A DNA stretch of 64,000 nt from Oscillospiraceae bacterium (GTDB taxonomy: Bacteria; Bacillota; Clostridia; Oscillospirales; Oscillospiraceae): NCBI GenBank assembly GCA_902795345.1, contig CADBKO010000001.1:62001-126000 (forward strand), written 5' to 3'. The position numbers and the translations under genes are program-made. Below are positions 11,094 to 18,601 of the stretch, one piece after another (positions within the stretch are counted from its first letter, which is position 1; each line of letters starts with the position of its first letter). A model generated the notes under the pieces. The model made no database searches. It saw nothing but the letters and a program-made list of their open reading frames with translations, and had not been told where the DNA came from.

Positions 11094-11102
11094 ATTATAG
11101 CA
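11094..11102 (-). promoter_or_regulatory. Extended -10 promoter of glycyl radical operon
   Basis: The minus strand reads TGCTATAAT, an extended -10 element, 73-81 bases before the start codon. No good -35 box is visible, as is usual with extended -10 promoters. Confidence 0.5.
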
Positions 11103-11248
11103 CAGCTTTTGGATTTTTCCACCTTTCCGGGCCCGGAAACGCCCTTCTTTTTTTCTCCTGCGCCTTCGGAAGGGGGAAAGCGCATTGACATCGAGGACAG
11201 GGCTATTTGTAATTATTTGAACATAATATGGCGTTTGGAGATGGTTTT

Positions 11249-11452
11249 ATGAGAAGAACCAGAAGGATCCTCGCTTTGTTGCTGCTGGCGGCTCTGGTCC
11301 TGCTGCCCGTCTTTGCCTTCGCCGCGGAGGATAATGGCGGCGCCCTGGACTACGGTCTGGCGGAGAGCCGGGCCTCGGCCGGAACAGCGTCTGAGCGGCT
11401 CCCCGGCGCGGCATGGCTCCCGGAGAAACGGGAAGAGCCTATGCCTGAATAA
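11249..11452 (+). CDS. Small predicted secreted protein
   Basis: Encodes about 67 residues: a basic start (MRRTRR), a leucine-rich hydrophobic stretch (ILALLLLAALVLLPVFAF) and a likely signal peptidase site after AFA. The mature part would be about 42 polar residues with no recognisable domain. TTTGGAGATGG upstream can serve as a ribosome site. Its 3' end abuts a MITE-like element, so the last codons may differ from an ancestral form. The gene stands alone between a divergent operon and a convergent regulator. It could be a fortuitous reading frame; the clear signal peptide is the main support. Confidence 0.4.
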   Translation: MRRTRRILALLLLAALVLLPVFAFAAEDNGGALDYGLAESRASAGTASERLPGAAWLPEKREEPMPE

Positions 11453-11454
11453 AC

Positions 11455-11555
11455 GAAGGGCGTGGTGCAGAATGGATCCCCCGTCATGCCGGACCCGCGA
11501 GGCGGGCACCGTCTCGAAATGACAGGGCTCAACCGCATCCTGCGCCACGCCCTTC
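11455..11555. repeat. MITE-like element, copy 1
   Basis: A non-coding segment of about 100 bases bounded by 20-bp inverted repeats: GAAGGGCGTGGTGCAGAATG on the left, and on the right the complement of the same sequence with two changes. The ends match those of the element at 16111-16257 (GGGCGTGnTGCAnAATG core), so both belong to one family. It carries no reading frame and, lying between convergent genes, may also act as a terminator. Confidence 0.6.
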
Positions 11556-11564
11556 TTCCCCTGT

Positions 11565-11996
11565 TCAGATGATATAATCGTCCCCGTCCGGGCCCTTGCG
11601 CATCATGTCCGCGATGGTAAATCCGCCGGTGTACCGTTCGATCACCTCGTTCAGCCCCCGCCAGAAGTCCAGGGTGCGGCACTGGGCCGCGCGGGAGCAG
11701 GGAGCGGCGCCCTCACTGAGGCAGGCCACCGGGGCCAGGCTGCCCTCCGTGGTCCGAAGCACGTCCCCCACGTTGATTTTCTCGGGAGGGGCGCAGAGCC
11801 GGTAGCCGCCGCCCTTGCCCCGCTGCCCGGCGACGATGCCCTTTTTCACCAGCTCACGGACGATGCTCTCCAGATACTTTTCGGAGATGTCCTGCCGCTG
11901 GGCCACCTCCTGGAGAGTGATATAGTTCTCGGTCTGATGCTCCGCCATGTCCACCAGGATGCGCAGCGCATAGCGGCCTTTCGTGGAAATCAGCAT
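11565..11996 (-). CDS. Rrf2-family transcriptional regulator (CymR/IscR-like)
   Basis: Winged-helix repressor family that controls cysteine or iron-sulfur genes. The 143-residue protein starts [18 protein letters not shown] and has the helix [15 protein letters not shown] and the wing RGKGGGYRL. It has cysteines at [13 protein letters not shown] and QCRTL, matching the three-cysteine pattern of cluster-binding Rrf2 proteins. It is divergent from cysK and about 150 bases from it, the arrangement expected of a CymR-type regulator of sulfur uptake. The ATG at 11996 has GAGGTG upstream, better than the ATG nine bases earlier. Confidence 0.9.
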   Translation of the reverse strand: MLISTKGRYALRILVDMAEHQTENYITLQEVAQRQDISEKYLESIVRELVKKGIVAGQRGKGGGYRLCAPPEKINVGDVLRTTEGSLAPVACLSEGAAPCSRAAQCRTLDFWRGLNEVIERYTGGFTIADMMRKGPDGDDYII

Positions 11997-12016
11997 GTGT
12001 CTCACCTCTAATTCCT

Positions 12017-12045
12017 ACTATACTACCAGAAAAATATGAAATCAA
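12017..12045 (-). promoter_or_regulatory. Promoter of the Rrf2 regulator
   Basis: On the minus strand TTGATT and TATAGT are 17 bp apart. The downstream sequence AGTAGGAATT resembles the right half of CymR boxes; a similar GGTAGGAAATT occurs before cysK on the other strand. Confidence 0.6.
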
Positions 12046-12058
12046 GGACATTTTTCTC

Positions 12059-12087
12059 TTGACAAGTCCTTCCGGAGGGTGTATTCT
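12059..12087 (+). promoter_or_regulatory. cysK promoter
   Basis: TTGACA (12059-12064), a 17-bp spacer, and TATTCT (12082-12087), about 60 bases before the cysK start. Confidence 0.7.
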
Positions 12088-12148
12088 AGGCTCAACCGAT
12101 AAACATATAACAACGGTAGGAAATTATGAAATTCTTGGAGGAATCAAA

Positions 12149-13081
12149 ATGAGCAAGATATATACTTCTGCGGACCAGCTGATCGGGCATACTCCTCTCC
12201 TGGAGCTGACCCATCTGGAAAAGGAATTGGGCCTGGAGGCGAAGATCCTGGCCAAGCTGGAATACTTCAATCCCGCCGGAAGCGTGAAGGACCGCATCGC
12301 CAAGGCCATGATCGAGGATGCGGAGGCCCGGGGCGTCCTGAAGCCCGGCGCCACCCTGATCGAGCCCACCTCCGGCAACACGGGCATCGGCCTGGCGTCT
12401 GTGGCCGCCGCCAGGGGCTACCGCGTCATCATCGTCATGCCGGAGACCATGAGCGTGGAGCGCCGTCAGCTTATGAAGGCTTACGGGGCGGAGCTGGTGC
12501 TCACCGAGGGTGCCAAGGGCATGAAGGGGGCCATCGCCAAGGCGGAGGAGCTGGCAAAGGAGATCCCCGGCAGCTTCATCCCCGGCCAATTCGTGAACCC
12601 GGCCAATCCCGCCGTGCACAAGGCCACCACCGGCCCGGAGATCTGGGCGGACACCGACGGTCAGGTGGATTTCTTCGTGGCGGGCGTGGGCACCGGCGGT
12701 ACCATCACCGGCGTGGGCGAGTATCTGAAGGAACAGAATGCCGCCGTGAAGGTGGTGGCGGTGGAGCCGTCGGATTCCCCCGTGCTCAGCGAGGGGCGGT
12801 CCGGCAGCCACAAGATCCAGGGCATCGGGGCAGGCTTCGTGCCCGACGTGCTGAATACCAGGGTCTATGACGAGATCATCCCCGTGGCGGGGGAGGACGC
12901 CTTCTCCACCGGCAGGCTGATCGGGCGGACCGAGGGCGTCCTGGTGGGCATCTCCTCCGGCGCGGCTGTCTGGGCGGCCATCCAGCTGGCAAAGCGCCCG
13001 GAGAACAAGGGCAAGACCGTCGTGGTCCTCCTGCCCGACACCGGCGACCGCTATCTTTCCACCCCCCTCTTCGCGGAATAA
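12149..13081 (+). CDS. cysK: Cysteine synthase A (O-acetylserine sulfhydrylase)
   Basis: Pyridoxal-phosphate enzyme joining sulfide to O-acetylserine to give cysteine. The 310-residue protein has the cofactor lysine in [11 protein letters not shown], the substrate loop [12 protein letters not shown], the phosphate-binding loop [10 protein letters not shown] and the C-terminal serine region [11 protein letters not shown]. The length is normal for CysK. The ATG at 12149 follows TTGGAGG. Upstream is a consensus promoter and a divergent Rrf2 regulator; downstream is a strong hairpin, so it is probably monocistronic and regulated by cysteine supply. Confidence 0.96.
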   Translation: MSKIYTSADQLIGHTPLLELTHLEKELGLEAKILAKLEYFNPAGSVKDRIAKAMIEDAEARGVLKPGATLIEPTSGNTGIGLASVAAARGYRVIIVMPETMSVERRQLMKAYGAELVLTEGAKGMKGAIAKAEELAKEIPGSFIPGQFVNPANPAVHKATTGPEIWADTDGQVDFFVAGVGTGGTITGVGEYLKEQNAAVKVVAVEPSDSPVLSEGRSGSHKIQGIGAGFVPDVLNTRVYDEIIPVAGEDAFSTGRLIGRTEGVLVGISSGAAVWAAIQLAKRPENKGKTVVVLLPDTGDRYLSTPLFAE

Positions 13082-13097
13082 GGATACTGTTATAAGG

Positions 13098-13129
13098 GAA
13101 GGCCCGGAGCCAGATGGCTCCGGGCCTTC
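13098..13129 (+). terminator. Terminator after cysK
   Basis: A perfect 14-bp stem (GAAGGCCCGGAGCC and its complement) with a four-base loop. It is not followed by a long T run. It also separates cysK from the convergent surface-protein gene. Confidence 0.7.
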
Positions 13130-13147
13130 GTATATGTTCTGTTCGTG

Positions 13148-15844
13148 TTATCCCAGCTGGCGATAGAGGAACAGCACCACGTCGCAGCGGGGGCAGTCCA
13201 CGCCGGGGGCGACGGTGGTTTTCAGCCCGTCCAGCAGACCGGCGCCCTTCGCCCAGGCCTCCGCCACCTGATACCAGCCGTTGTCCCCGATGCCCATCGT
13301 CCGATAGAGGAAGGTGATGATATGGGCCGTGGAGCAGGTCTGGTTGGGGGTGAAGTGGCTAGCGTCCGTGCCGTTGGTGATGCCCTTTTCCACCGCCCAG
13401 AGGACCGCCTTGTAGTAATATTTGCCCTCCGTCACGTCCTCAAAGGGGCTGACCTTGGAGCTGGGTTCCGGGCAGCCCATGGCGCGCCAGAGGAAGGTCA
13501 CCGCCTGGCCCCGGGTCACTGTGTCGTCGGGGCCGAAGTGAGTGGCGTCGATGCCGGTCGTCACCTGGGGATCGGCGTAGTAGGCCCACAGCACCGCGTC
13601 ATAATAGTAGTCGTCGTCAAATACGTCCACGAAGGGGTTTTTCTTTTCTTCCGCGGGCTTATCCTTCCAGATGGCCACGATGACCAGGTCCTCGGTGACC
13701 AGGATCTTCGCGCCGGGCGCGCCTTCGTCCCACCTGTCGAATTCCTTGCCCTCGGGAGCGGTGAAGGTGCAGGCGGGGAGGGTGTAGTAGGTGTCCTTTT
13801 CCACGCTGACGTTGGCCATGGAGCCGCTGCCGCCGTTTGCATAGAAGCTGACTGTCCAGCTCTCCGCGGGCTTGTCCTTCCAGAGCGCTTTGACGGTCAG
13901 ATCGCCCGTAACGGAGACCGAGGCGCCGGGGGCGCCCAGGTCCCACTTGTCAAATTCCTTGCCCTCGGGGGCGGTGAAGGCGCAGGCGGGAAGGGTGTAG
14001 GCGGAGCCTCGGACCACCGTGGCGTCTGCCATAGAGCCGCTGCCGCCGTTTGCGTCAAAGGCGATGTTCCAAACCAGGTCCGGCAGGAGGAAGCGGATGC
14101 TCTCATAATAGGCGGAAGCCGACTTGGCTTTCAGATAGTCCTTCCCCGCGCTGCCCACGGTGAACTTCACTTCTCCGCTGAGGGAGCGGCTGTCCAGCAA
14201 AAAGATGGACTCGACGCCGGGGTCCTCCGCCGAGAACGGGCCGCAGCAGATATCCTCTGTTCCGTCCTTGTCCAGGTCGCAGTATACCGCGCCGCCCGCT
14301 TCCCGGATCAGGATGCTGCCGTCGCTGCCAAAAGCGCGCAGCGTGTCCTTCTCCACGGAGACGTCTCCGGGGCCCACATAGCCGGTGAGGTCATAGAAGA
14401 GCTCGGGCAGCACGGTGGGGTTCCAGGAGCTCACATCGTAGGTCAGCAGGAGGACGCGGGCGTTTCCGTCCGTTTCAAAGGGGACCTGCTCACCGTTGAC
14501 CCGGAAAACGGCGTCGTCTGCGAAGGCATAACTGTGGGCGGGACTCAGCGTGATTTTCAGCGTGTAGGTTTTCCCGTCCTCGAAGTAGAATTCATAGATG
14601 TCGTGGCCTTCCTCGTCGTACCACACCACATTCCAGATTTCGTAATCCACACCGTCGGGCAGTGTGGCAGCTTCGCCTGCACTCAGGCCGACGTCTACCG
14701 GTTCGTTGTAGTACACATCCGCCTCATGGATCAGCGTCGCCATCTTCACAGGGGCGTCCGTCAGCACAAGAATGTGATCCCCGAAATACTGAACGCTGTA
14801 AGCGCCGACCCCGTTCAGGGTCGCGCTCACGTCGGAGGACAGGACGTAGCCCTCGGCGGGATAGACCTCGATCTCCAGATGATAGTAGTGACTCAGGTCC
14901 AGCACATCCTCGGAGTCCAGGAAGCGGTAGTCCGATTCGTCGTACCACTTTGTATCCCTGACCTCGTAGCCGACGCCCATATCGGCCCAAGCATACAAGA
15001 TCGGATGCTCCCCGTATGCTTGTTCATTGGCATAGAGCTCGAAGAAATCAACCGGTGGGGGGACGGTCCAGACAAAATCCAGCTCCGCTTCACTGGGGGA
15101 AAGAATGCGGACGGCAGAGGCGCGCTTGCCATCTCCCAGCCAGTCCGGATTCACCACGCAGTCCTCCGCTTTGAGGTCGGAGGTGAACTGCGCGTAGTCG
15201 TTGGCCTTCAGCGTCACGGTCAGGGTGTAAGTCTGGTCATAGAAGGTTTCCATGGGCGCCAGCGCCAGGTGGAGACTGTTGTACCACGTCGCGCCTGCCA
15301 CCGTGTAGGGTTCCGCGGAATCGCAGTCGGCATAGTTATTGGCGTTGCCGCCGTAGACAGGCGCAATGGCCGTCACCGCTGCCTTTTCGATGGGAGCCAG
15401 CGGCGCTGTGGCGGGATAAGTCTTTTTGATGACCACGCGCCAGGGCTGCGCCGGATCCCACTCTGCAAAGTCCGGCGTTTCCTTCATCAAGGTGATCTGC
15501 GGGGGATCGGAAAACTTATACCCGGTATAGAGCTCCAGAGTGATGCGCGCCGTGTATACTGTTTCCGGTTTCAAGACTTCCGGATAGGCGATGGTCTGCT
15601 CTACGTTGTATTCGTCCAGATAGGTCCAGACGGTCTTTGCATTCTGGACGTGCAGGGAGAGCCAGGACGTGGAGTAGTGATACTCATCCTCGGCTGCGCG
15701 GGCTTCCGACGGATAGTATCCGGTCTCCGGCGGCATCAGCACCAGGTTGAAGGCTTCCACCTCCGTGTCTGCCAGGGCCGTCATGGGCAGCAGGCAGACC
15801 AGCAGGACCGCAGCCAGAAGAATACTCAGTATCCGCTTTTTCAT
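13148..15844 (-). CDS. Secreted surface protein with InlB-type repeats and C-terminal SLH domains
   Basis: An 898-residue cell-surface protein. A signal peptide (MKKRILSILLAAVLLVCLLP, cut after ALA) precedes about 570 residues of extracellular modules without a clear family. Two near-identical InlB/Listeria-Bacteroides repeats follow near residues 595-660 and 660-725 (FDANGGSGSM and FYANGGSGSM, each ending in LWKDKP or IWKDKP). The last 165 residues hold three SLH modules (NPFVDVFDDDYYYDAVLWA, SPFEDVTEGKYYYKAVLWA and a degenerate third), which anchor proteins to pyruvylated wall polymer. Binding or adhesion is likely, but no ligand can be named. Confidence 0.88.
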   Translation of the reverse strand: MKKRILSILLAAVLLVCLLPMTALADTEVEAFNLVLMPPETGYYPSEARAAEDEYHYSTSWLSLHVQNAKTVWTYLDEYNVEQTIAYPEVLKPETVYTARITLELYTGYKFSDPPQITLMKETPDFAEWDPAQPWRVVIKKTYPATAPLAPIEKAAVTAIAPVYGGNANNYADCDSAEPYTVAGATWYNSLHLALAPMETFYDQTYTLTVTLKANDYAQFTSDLKAEDCVVNPDWLGDGKRASAVRILSPSEAELDFVWTVPPPVDFFELYANEQAYGEHPILYAWADMGVGYEVRDTKWYDESDYRFLDSEDVLDLSHYYHLEIEVYPAEGYVLSSDVSATLNGVGAYSVQYFGDHILVLTDAPVKMATLIHEADVYYNEPVDVGLSAGEAATLPDGVDYEIWNVVWYDEEGHDIYEFYFEDGKTYTLKITLSPAHSYAFADDAVFRVNGEQVPFETDGNARVLLLTYDVSSWNPTVLPELFYDLTGYVGPGDVSVEKDTLRAFGSDGSILIREAGGAVYCDLDKDGTEDICCGPFSAEDPGVESIFLLDSRSLSGEVKFTVGSAGKDYLKAKSASAYYESIRFLLPDLVWNIAFDANGGSGSMADATVVRGSAYTLPACAFTAPEGKEFDKWDLGAPGASVSVTGDLTVKALWKDKPAESWTVSFYANGGSGSMANVSVEKDTYYTLPACTFTAPEGKEFDRWDEGAPGAKILVTEDLVIVAIWKDKPAEEKKNPFVDVFDDDYYYDAVLWAYYADPQVTTGIDATHFGPDDTVTRGQAVTFLWRAMGCPEPSSKVSPFEDVTEGKYYYKAVLWAVEKGITNGTDASHFTPNQTCSTAHIITFLYRTMGIGDNGWYQVAEAWAKGAGLLDGLKTTVAPGVDCPRCDVVLFLYRQLG

Positions 15845-15912
15845 ACCTTTCGCTTCCTTTCCATATTTTCGATTCTACCTGATTTCTGACACGGTTTTAT
15901 CTGATTATAAAC

Positions 15913-15942
15913 ATTATATACAGAGCCGCGTTATTTTGTAAA
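15913..15942 (-). promoter_or_regulatory. Promoter of SLH surface-protein gene
   Basis: On the minus strand TTTACA (15942-15937) and TATAAT (15918-15913) are 18 bp apart, leaving a leader of about 60 bases. The rest of 15943-16110 is AT-rich at first, and I see no gene in it. Confidence 0.6.
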
Positions 15943-16110
15943 GCATTAAATTGATGGTTTAATCATTTGAATCTTTTGACGAATAACATGTAGTGTTCCT
16001 GAATAATAATGCAGAAATTTAAGGGCGGAGCCGAAAGGACGGCAGGGCCCGGGGGCGAAGGGAGTCCACGGGCGGGGATTGCAATGTCCTCAGGCGCTGC
16101 TTATAATAAA

Positions 16111-16257
16111 GGGCGTGCTGCAAAATGCCCACCCCCGACATTGCGAAGCCCCGAAGGGGCTGTGGCAATCCGTAATCTCTCAAGAAGAAGGCGGATTCCC
16201 ACGCCGGTGTGCACTGGCTTGGAATGACGGGCAGTAATTGCATTTTGCAATACGCCC
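16111..16257. repeat. MITE-like element, copy 2
   Basis: About 147 bases bounded by 18-bp inverted ends (GGGCGTGCTGCAAAATGC on the left; the right-end complement differs at two positions). The interior holds a smaller palindrome (GCCCCGAAGGGGC) of the kind seen in dispersed REP-like repeats. The ends match the element at 11455-11555. No coding potential. Confidence 0.65.
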
Positions 16258-16290
16258 GAAACGAAATCCACAGGCGGAAGGAGGCGGACC

Positions 16291-16677
16291 ATGGGGGAGC
16301 TTGACGGGGACACGCTGCTGTTTTTCAATGGGCATCCGGATGCGCTGGAGCTGTACCGGATCCTGGAGAAGCGCCTTTACGAGACCTTCCCCAATGTGAA
16401 CAAGCGCGTGCAAAAGACCCAGATCACCTTTTATAACCGGCATGTGTTCGCCTGCGTTTCCTTTGCGCGGGTGAAGCGGAAGGCGGAGCTTCCGGCAGGC
16501 TGGATGACGCTGACCCTGGGGCTGCCTGCGCCGCTGGTATCGCCTCGTGCGGCGGTGATAACGGAGCCCTATCCGGGCCGCTGGACCCACCATTTCGTCC
16601 TCAGCAGGGCGGAAGAGCTGGACGACGAGCTGATGGCCTGGGTGGGGGAGGCCTATGCCTTCGCGGAAAGCAGATGA
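16291..16677 (+). CDS. DUF5655 domain protein
   Basis: A 128-residue soluble protein matching the uncharacterised DUF5655 family, recognised by the block KTQITFYNRHVFACVSF and a C-terminal helix (VLSRAEELDDELMAWVGEAY). Family members are stand-alone or fused to nuclease-like domains, and no biochemical role is established. The ATG at 16291 follows GGAAGGAGG at a good distance. The upstream MITE-like element ends 33 bases before the start and may supply or disturb its promoter. No operon partner. Confidence 0.75.
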   Translation: MGELDGDTLLFFNGHPDALELYRILEKRLYETFPNVNKRVQKTQITFYNRHVFACVSFARVKRKAELPAGWMTLTLGLPAPLVSPRAAVITEPYPGRWTHHFVLSRAEELDDELMAWVGEAYAFAESR

Positions 16678-16745
16678 AGCGGAAAGCAAAAGGGAAGCAT
16701 GCAAATGACGAAGCCGCCGCTGATTCAAGCACCGCGCCCGGCTCC

Positions 16746-17000
16746 TTATGCGATCCCGCGGATCGGGACGTAGCTCTGATAAACCAGGATGTCCTCCACG
16801 GTCACGCCGAACACGGCGGCCAGCGCCACGATGTTGTCCAGGGTGGGCATGGTGTAACCCCGCTGCCACTTGTAGATGGCCTGGGGCGTGCTGAAGCCGA
16901 AGACGGCCTGCAGCTGGCGCACCGTCAGACCGGCCTCTCTGCGGAGCCGGTCGATGTTCCTTCCGGTTGCGGTCATGTCGATGACCGGTATGCGATTCAT
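16746..17000 (-). CDS. Small XRE-type DNA-binding protein
   Basis: An 84-residue single-domain helix-turn-helix protein. IDRLRREAGLTVRQLQAVFG and STPQAIYKWQRGYTMPTLDN form the Xre/Cro fold, ending in a short tail without a sensor domain. Such proteins are common orphan regulators in Firmicutes. It lies downstream of rtcB on the same strand, 44 bases away, separated by a GC-rich hairpin, so it may be co-transcribed. No target site can be assigned. Confidence 0.8.
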   Translation of the reverse strand: MNRIPVIDMTATGRNIDRLRREAGLTVRQLQAVFGFSTPQAIYKWQRGYTMPTLDNIVALAAVFGVTVEDILVYQSYVPIRGIA

Positions 17001-17010
17001 TTTCTTTTCG

Positions 17011-17039
17011 CTCCTCTCCGGCGCTGAGCCGGAGAGGAG
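17011..17039. other. GC-rich inverted repeat after rtcB
   Basis: A perfect 12-bp stem (CTCCTCTCCGGC and its complement) with a five-base loop, immediately after the rtcB stop on the minus strand. There is no T run, so it may be a weak terminator or an mRNA-processing hairpin rather than a strong stop. Confidence 0.45.
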
Positions 17040-17044
17040 CCGGC

Positions 17045-18244
17045 TCAGTTGGCCTTAAAGTTGTAAATGGGCTTCAAAACTTCGATGACGCGAACGGTGT
17101 CTTCGATCACGTCGAGGATGTCCGCCAGAGACTTGTAGGCCATGGGCGCTTCGTCGATGGTCGCCTCGCTGACGGAGGTGGAGTAGACGCCCGCCATCTC
17201 CCGGCGGTATTCCGCCAGGTCCAGGCTGGCCCTGGCTGCCGTTCTGGACATGATGCGGCCCGCGCCGTGGGGGGCGGAGCAGTTCCATTCCGGGTTGCCC
17301 TTGCCGACGGCGAGCACACTGCCGTCCCGCATGTTGATGGGGATCAGCACCTTTTCCCCCTTGTGGGCGGCGATGGCGCCTTTCCGGAGGATCATTTCCT
17401 CCGTGTCGATGTAGTTGTGGATGGTGTGGAAGGCGTCCAGGGGGGTCAGACCGCTGCGCGCGGTCAGGATCTCCGCCATTTTCTCCCGGCTGCGGCGCGC
17501 AAAGCGCTGGCAGATCTCCACGTCGAAGAGGTAGTCCTCCAGATACTTGCCGTAGAGGAAGCACAGGTCCTCGGGGATCGTGGTCTCGCGGCGGCTCCAA
17601 TGCAGTTCCTTCAGCGCCTTCTGGATCTCGCTCCTGCGTCCGGCGGCCTTGTATTCCGCGATCAGCGCGTCGCGCCTGGCGAAGTATTCCTCCTTGCCCT
17701 TGTTCAGGTCGATGGCCAGCTGCTGGTAGTGTTCCGCCACCTGTTTGCCCAGGTTGCGGGAGCCGGAGTGGACCACCAGATACTTGGTGCCGTCTGCCGC
17801 GGCGTCGATCTCGATGAAGTGGTTGCCGCCGCCCAGGGTGCCCAGGCTGCGTTCCAGATAGGGGGTCTCCTTCAGCTCGCGGAAGCAGCGCAGCTCCGTC
17901 AGGTCAAAGCGCTCCTGCCGGCTCTCCCAGGCCCGCTTGCCGGAGGGAATGTAATGGGCGGCCTCGTCCAGCTTTTCCAGGTCGATCTCCCGCTGGGCCA
18001 GGCGCACGGTATACATGCCGCAGCCGATGTCCACGCCCACCACGTTGGGCACGACCTTGTCCGTGATCGTCATGGTGGTGCCGATGGTGCAGCCCTTTCC
18101 GGCGTGTACGTCCGGCATGATGCGGATCCGGCTGCCTTCGACCATGGGATAATCGCACATGCGTTGGATCTGCCGGATGGCCTCGTCCTCGATTACCTTG
18201 GCATAGCAGATCGCGGTATTCACTTTTCCTTTGATTTCCAACAT
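17045..18244 (-). CDS. rtcB: RNA-splicing ligase RtcB
   Basis: Joins RNA 2',3'-cyclic phosphate or 3'-phosphate ends to 5'-OH ends using GTP and manganese, in RNA repair or tRNA healing. The 399-residue protein has the family blocks PDVHAGKGCTIG, VVGVDIGCGM (metal cysteine), GTLGGGNHFIE, VHSGSRNLG and SAPHGAGRIMSR (with the guanylylated histidine). The length is typical of the compact bacterial form. The ATG at 18244 has GAGGTG eight bases upstream. No archease gene is next to it. A long leader with a terminator precedes it, implying conditional expression. Confidence 0.95.
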   Translation of the reverse strand: MLEIKGKVNTAICYAKVIEDEAIRQIQRMCDYPMVEGSRIRIMPDVHAGKGCTIGTTMTITDKVVPNVVGVDIGCGMYTVRLAQREIDLEKLDEAAHYIPSGKRAWESRQERFDLTELRCFRELKETPYLERSLGTLGGGNHFIEIDAAADGTKYLVVHSGSRNLGKQVAEHYQQLAIDLNKGKEEYFARRDALIAEYKAAGRRSEIQKALKELHWSRRETTIPEDLCFLYGKYLEDYLFDVEICQRFARRSREKMAEILTARSGLTPLDAFHTIHNYIDTEEMILRKGAIAAHKGEKVLIPINMRDGSVLAVGKGNPEWNCSAPHGAGRIMSRTAARASLDLAEYRREMAGVYSTSVSEATIDEAPMAYKSLADILDVIEDTVRVIEVLKPIYNFKAN

Positions 18245-18265
18245 AGCTTTCACCTCACAGGCATA

Positions 18266-18303
18266 GAAAAAGGCCGCTTATCTTTAAATAAGACAAGCGG
18301 CCT
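18266..18303 (-). terminator. Terminator inside the rtcB leader
   Basis: On the minus strand AGGCCGCTT pairs with AAGCGGCCT in part across a loop, followed by TTTTTC. The rtcB ribosome site comes only about ten bases later, so the hairpin would stop transcripts before the gene unless relieved. Confidence 0.7.
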
Positions 18304-18332
18304 GAAGTTCGTCCGATCCGATCGTGGAAGGG

Positions 18333-18461
18333 TCACGAGAGCAGGTTTTCCGACTGCTTTGCCTTATATGCGCGCGCGGAGAGAGCGTCCGGGCAATCCA
18401 AGCCGGACACGGGCCGTTCCATATGATCTTTCAGTGACCGGGCAAAACAAACCGTGAACAT
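18333..18461 (-). CDS. Possible leader peptide upstream of rtcB
   Basis: A 42-codon frame starting MFTVCFARSLKDHMERPV. An AAGGAAA ribosome site lies eight or nine bases upstream, and it sits wholly inside the transcribed leader between the promoter and the terminator. It has no homology I recognise. Its position is that of a leader peptide or a chance frame in a regulatory RNA, and I cannot tell which. Confidence 0.25.
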   Translation of the reverse strand: MFTVCFARSLKDHMERPVSGLDCPDALSARAYKAKQSENLLS

Positions 18462-18503
18462 ATCTCGTTTCCTTTCCGGGCGCATACCCAAATTGCTGAG
18501 GTC

Positions 18504-18532
18504 ACTATAACACAACGACCGGCGTCTGTAAA
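18504..18532 (-). promoter_or_regulatory. rtcB promoter
   Basis: On the minus strand TTTACA (18532-18527), a 17-bp spacer and TATAGT (18509-18504). This gives a leader of about 250 bases before rtcB that contains a small frame and a terminator. Otherwise 18245-18601 holds no gene. Confidence 0.6.
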
Positions 18533-18561
18533 TATACCTGCGGTATAATGATCATCGGATA

Positions 18562-18585
18562 GGGCGCTGCCATTTGGCAGCGCCC
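18562..18585 (-). terminator. Hairpin after GGDEF gene
   Basis: A perfect 10-bp GC-rich stem (GGGCGCTGCC and its complement) with a four-base loop, just past the GGDEF stop codon. There is no T run on the minus strand. It separates the gene from the rtcB promoter. Confidence 0.5.
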
Positions 18586-18601
18586 CTTCCATTTTCCGGC
18601 C

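Noticed and set aside
8847..11252. An 801-codon plus-strand frame opposite the glycyl radical enzyme
   Set aside because: Antisense to a gene with complete catalytic motifs; the translated sequence is rich in valine, histidine and glycine without known motifs.
11455..11555. Insertion sequence or CRISPR unit
   Set aside because: It contains no transposase and no array of direct repeats; terminal inverted repeats and small size fit a MITE-like element.
13145..15889. A 914-codon open frame on the plus strand opposite the SLH surface protein
   Set aside because: It is the antisense shadow of a gene with a signal peptide, InlB repeats and SLH domains; its translation has no recognisable domain and arises from high GC in third positions.
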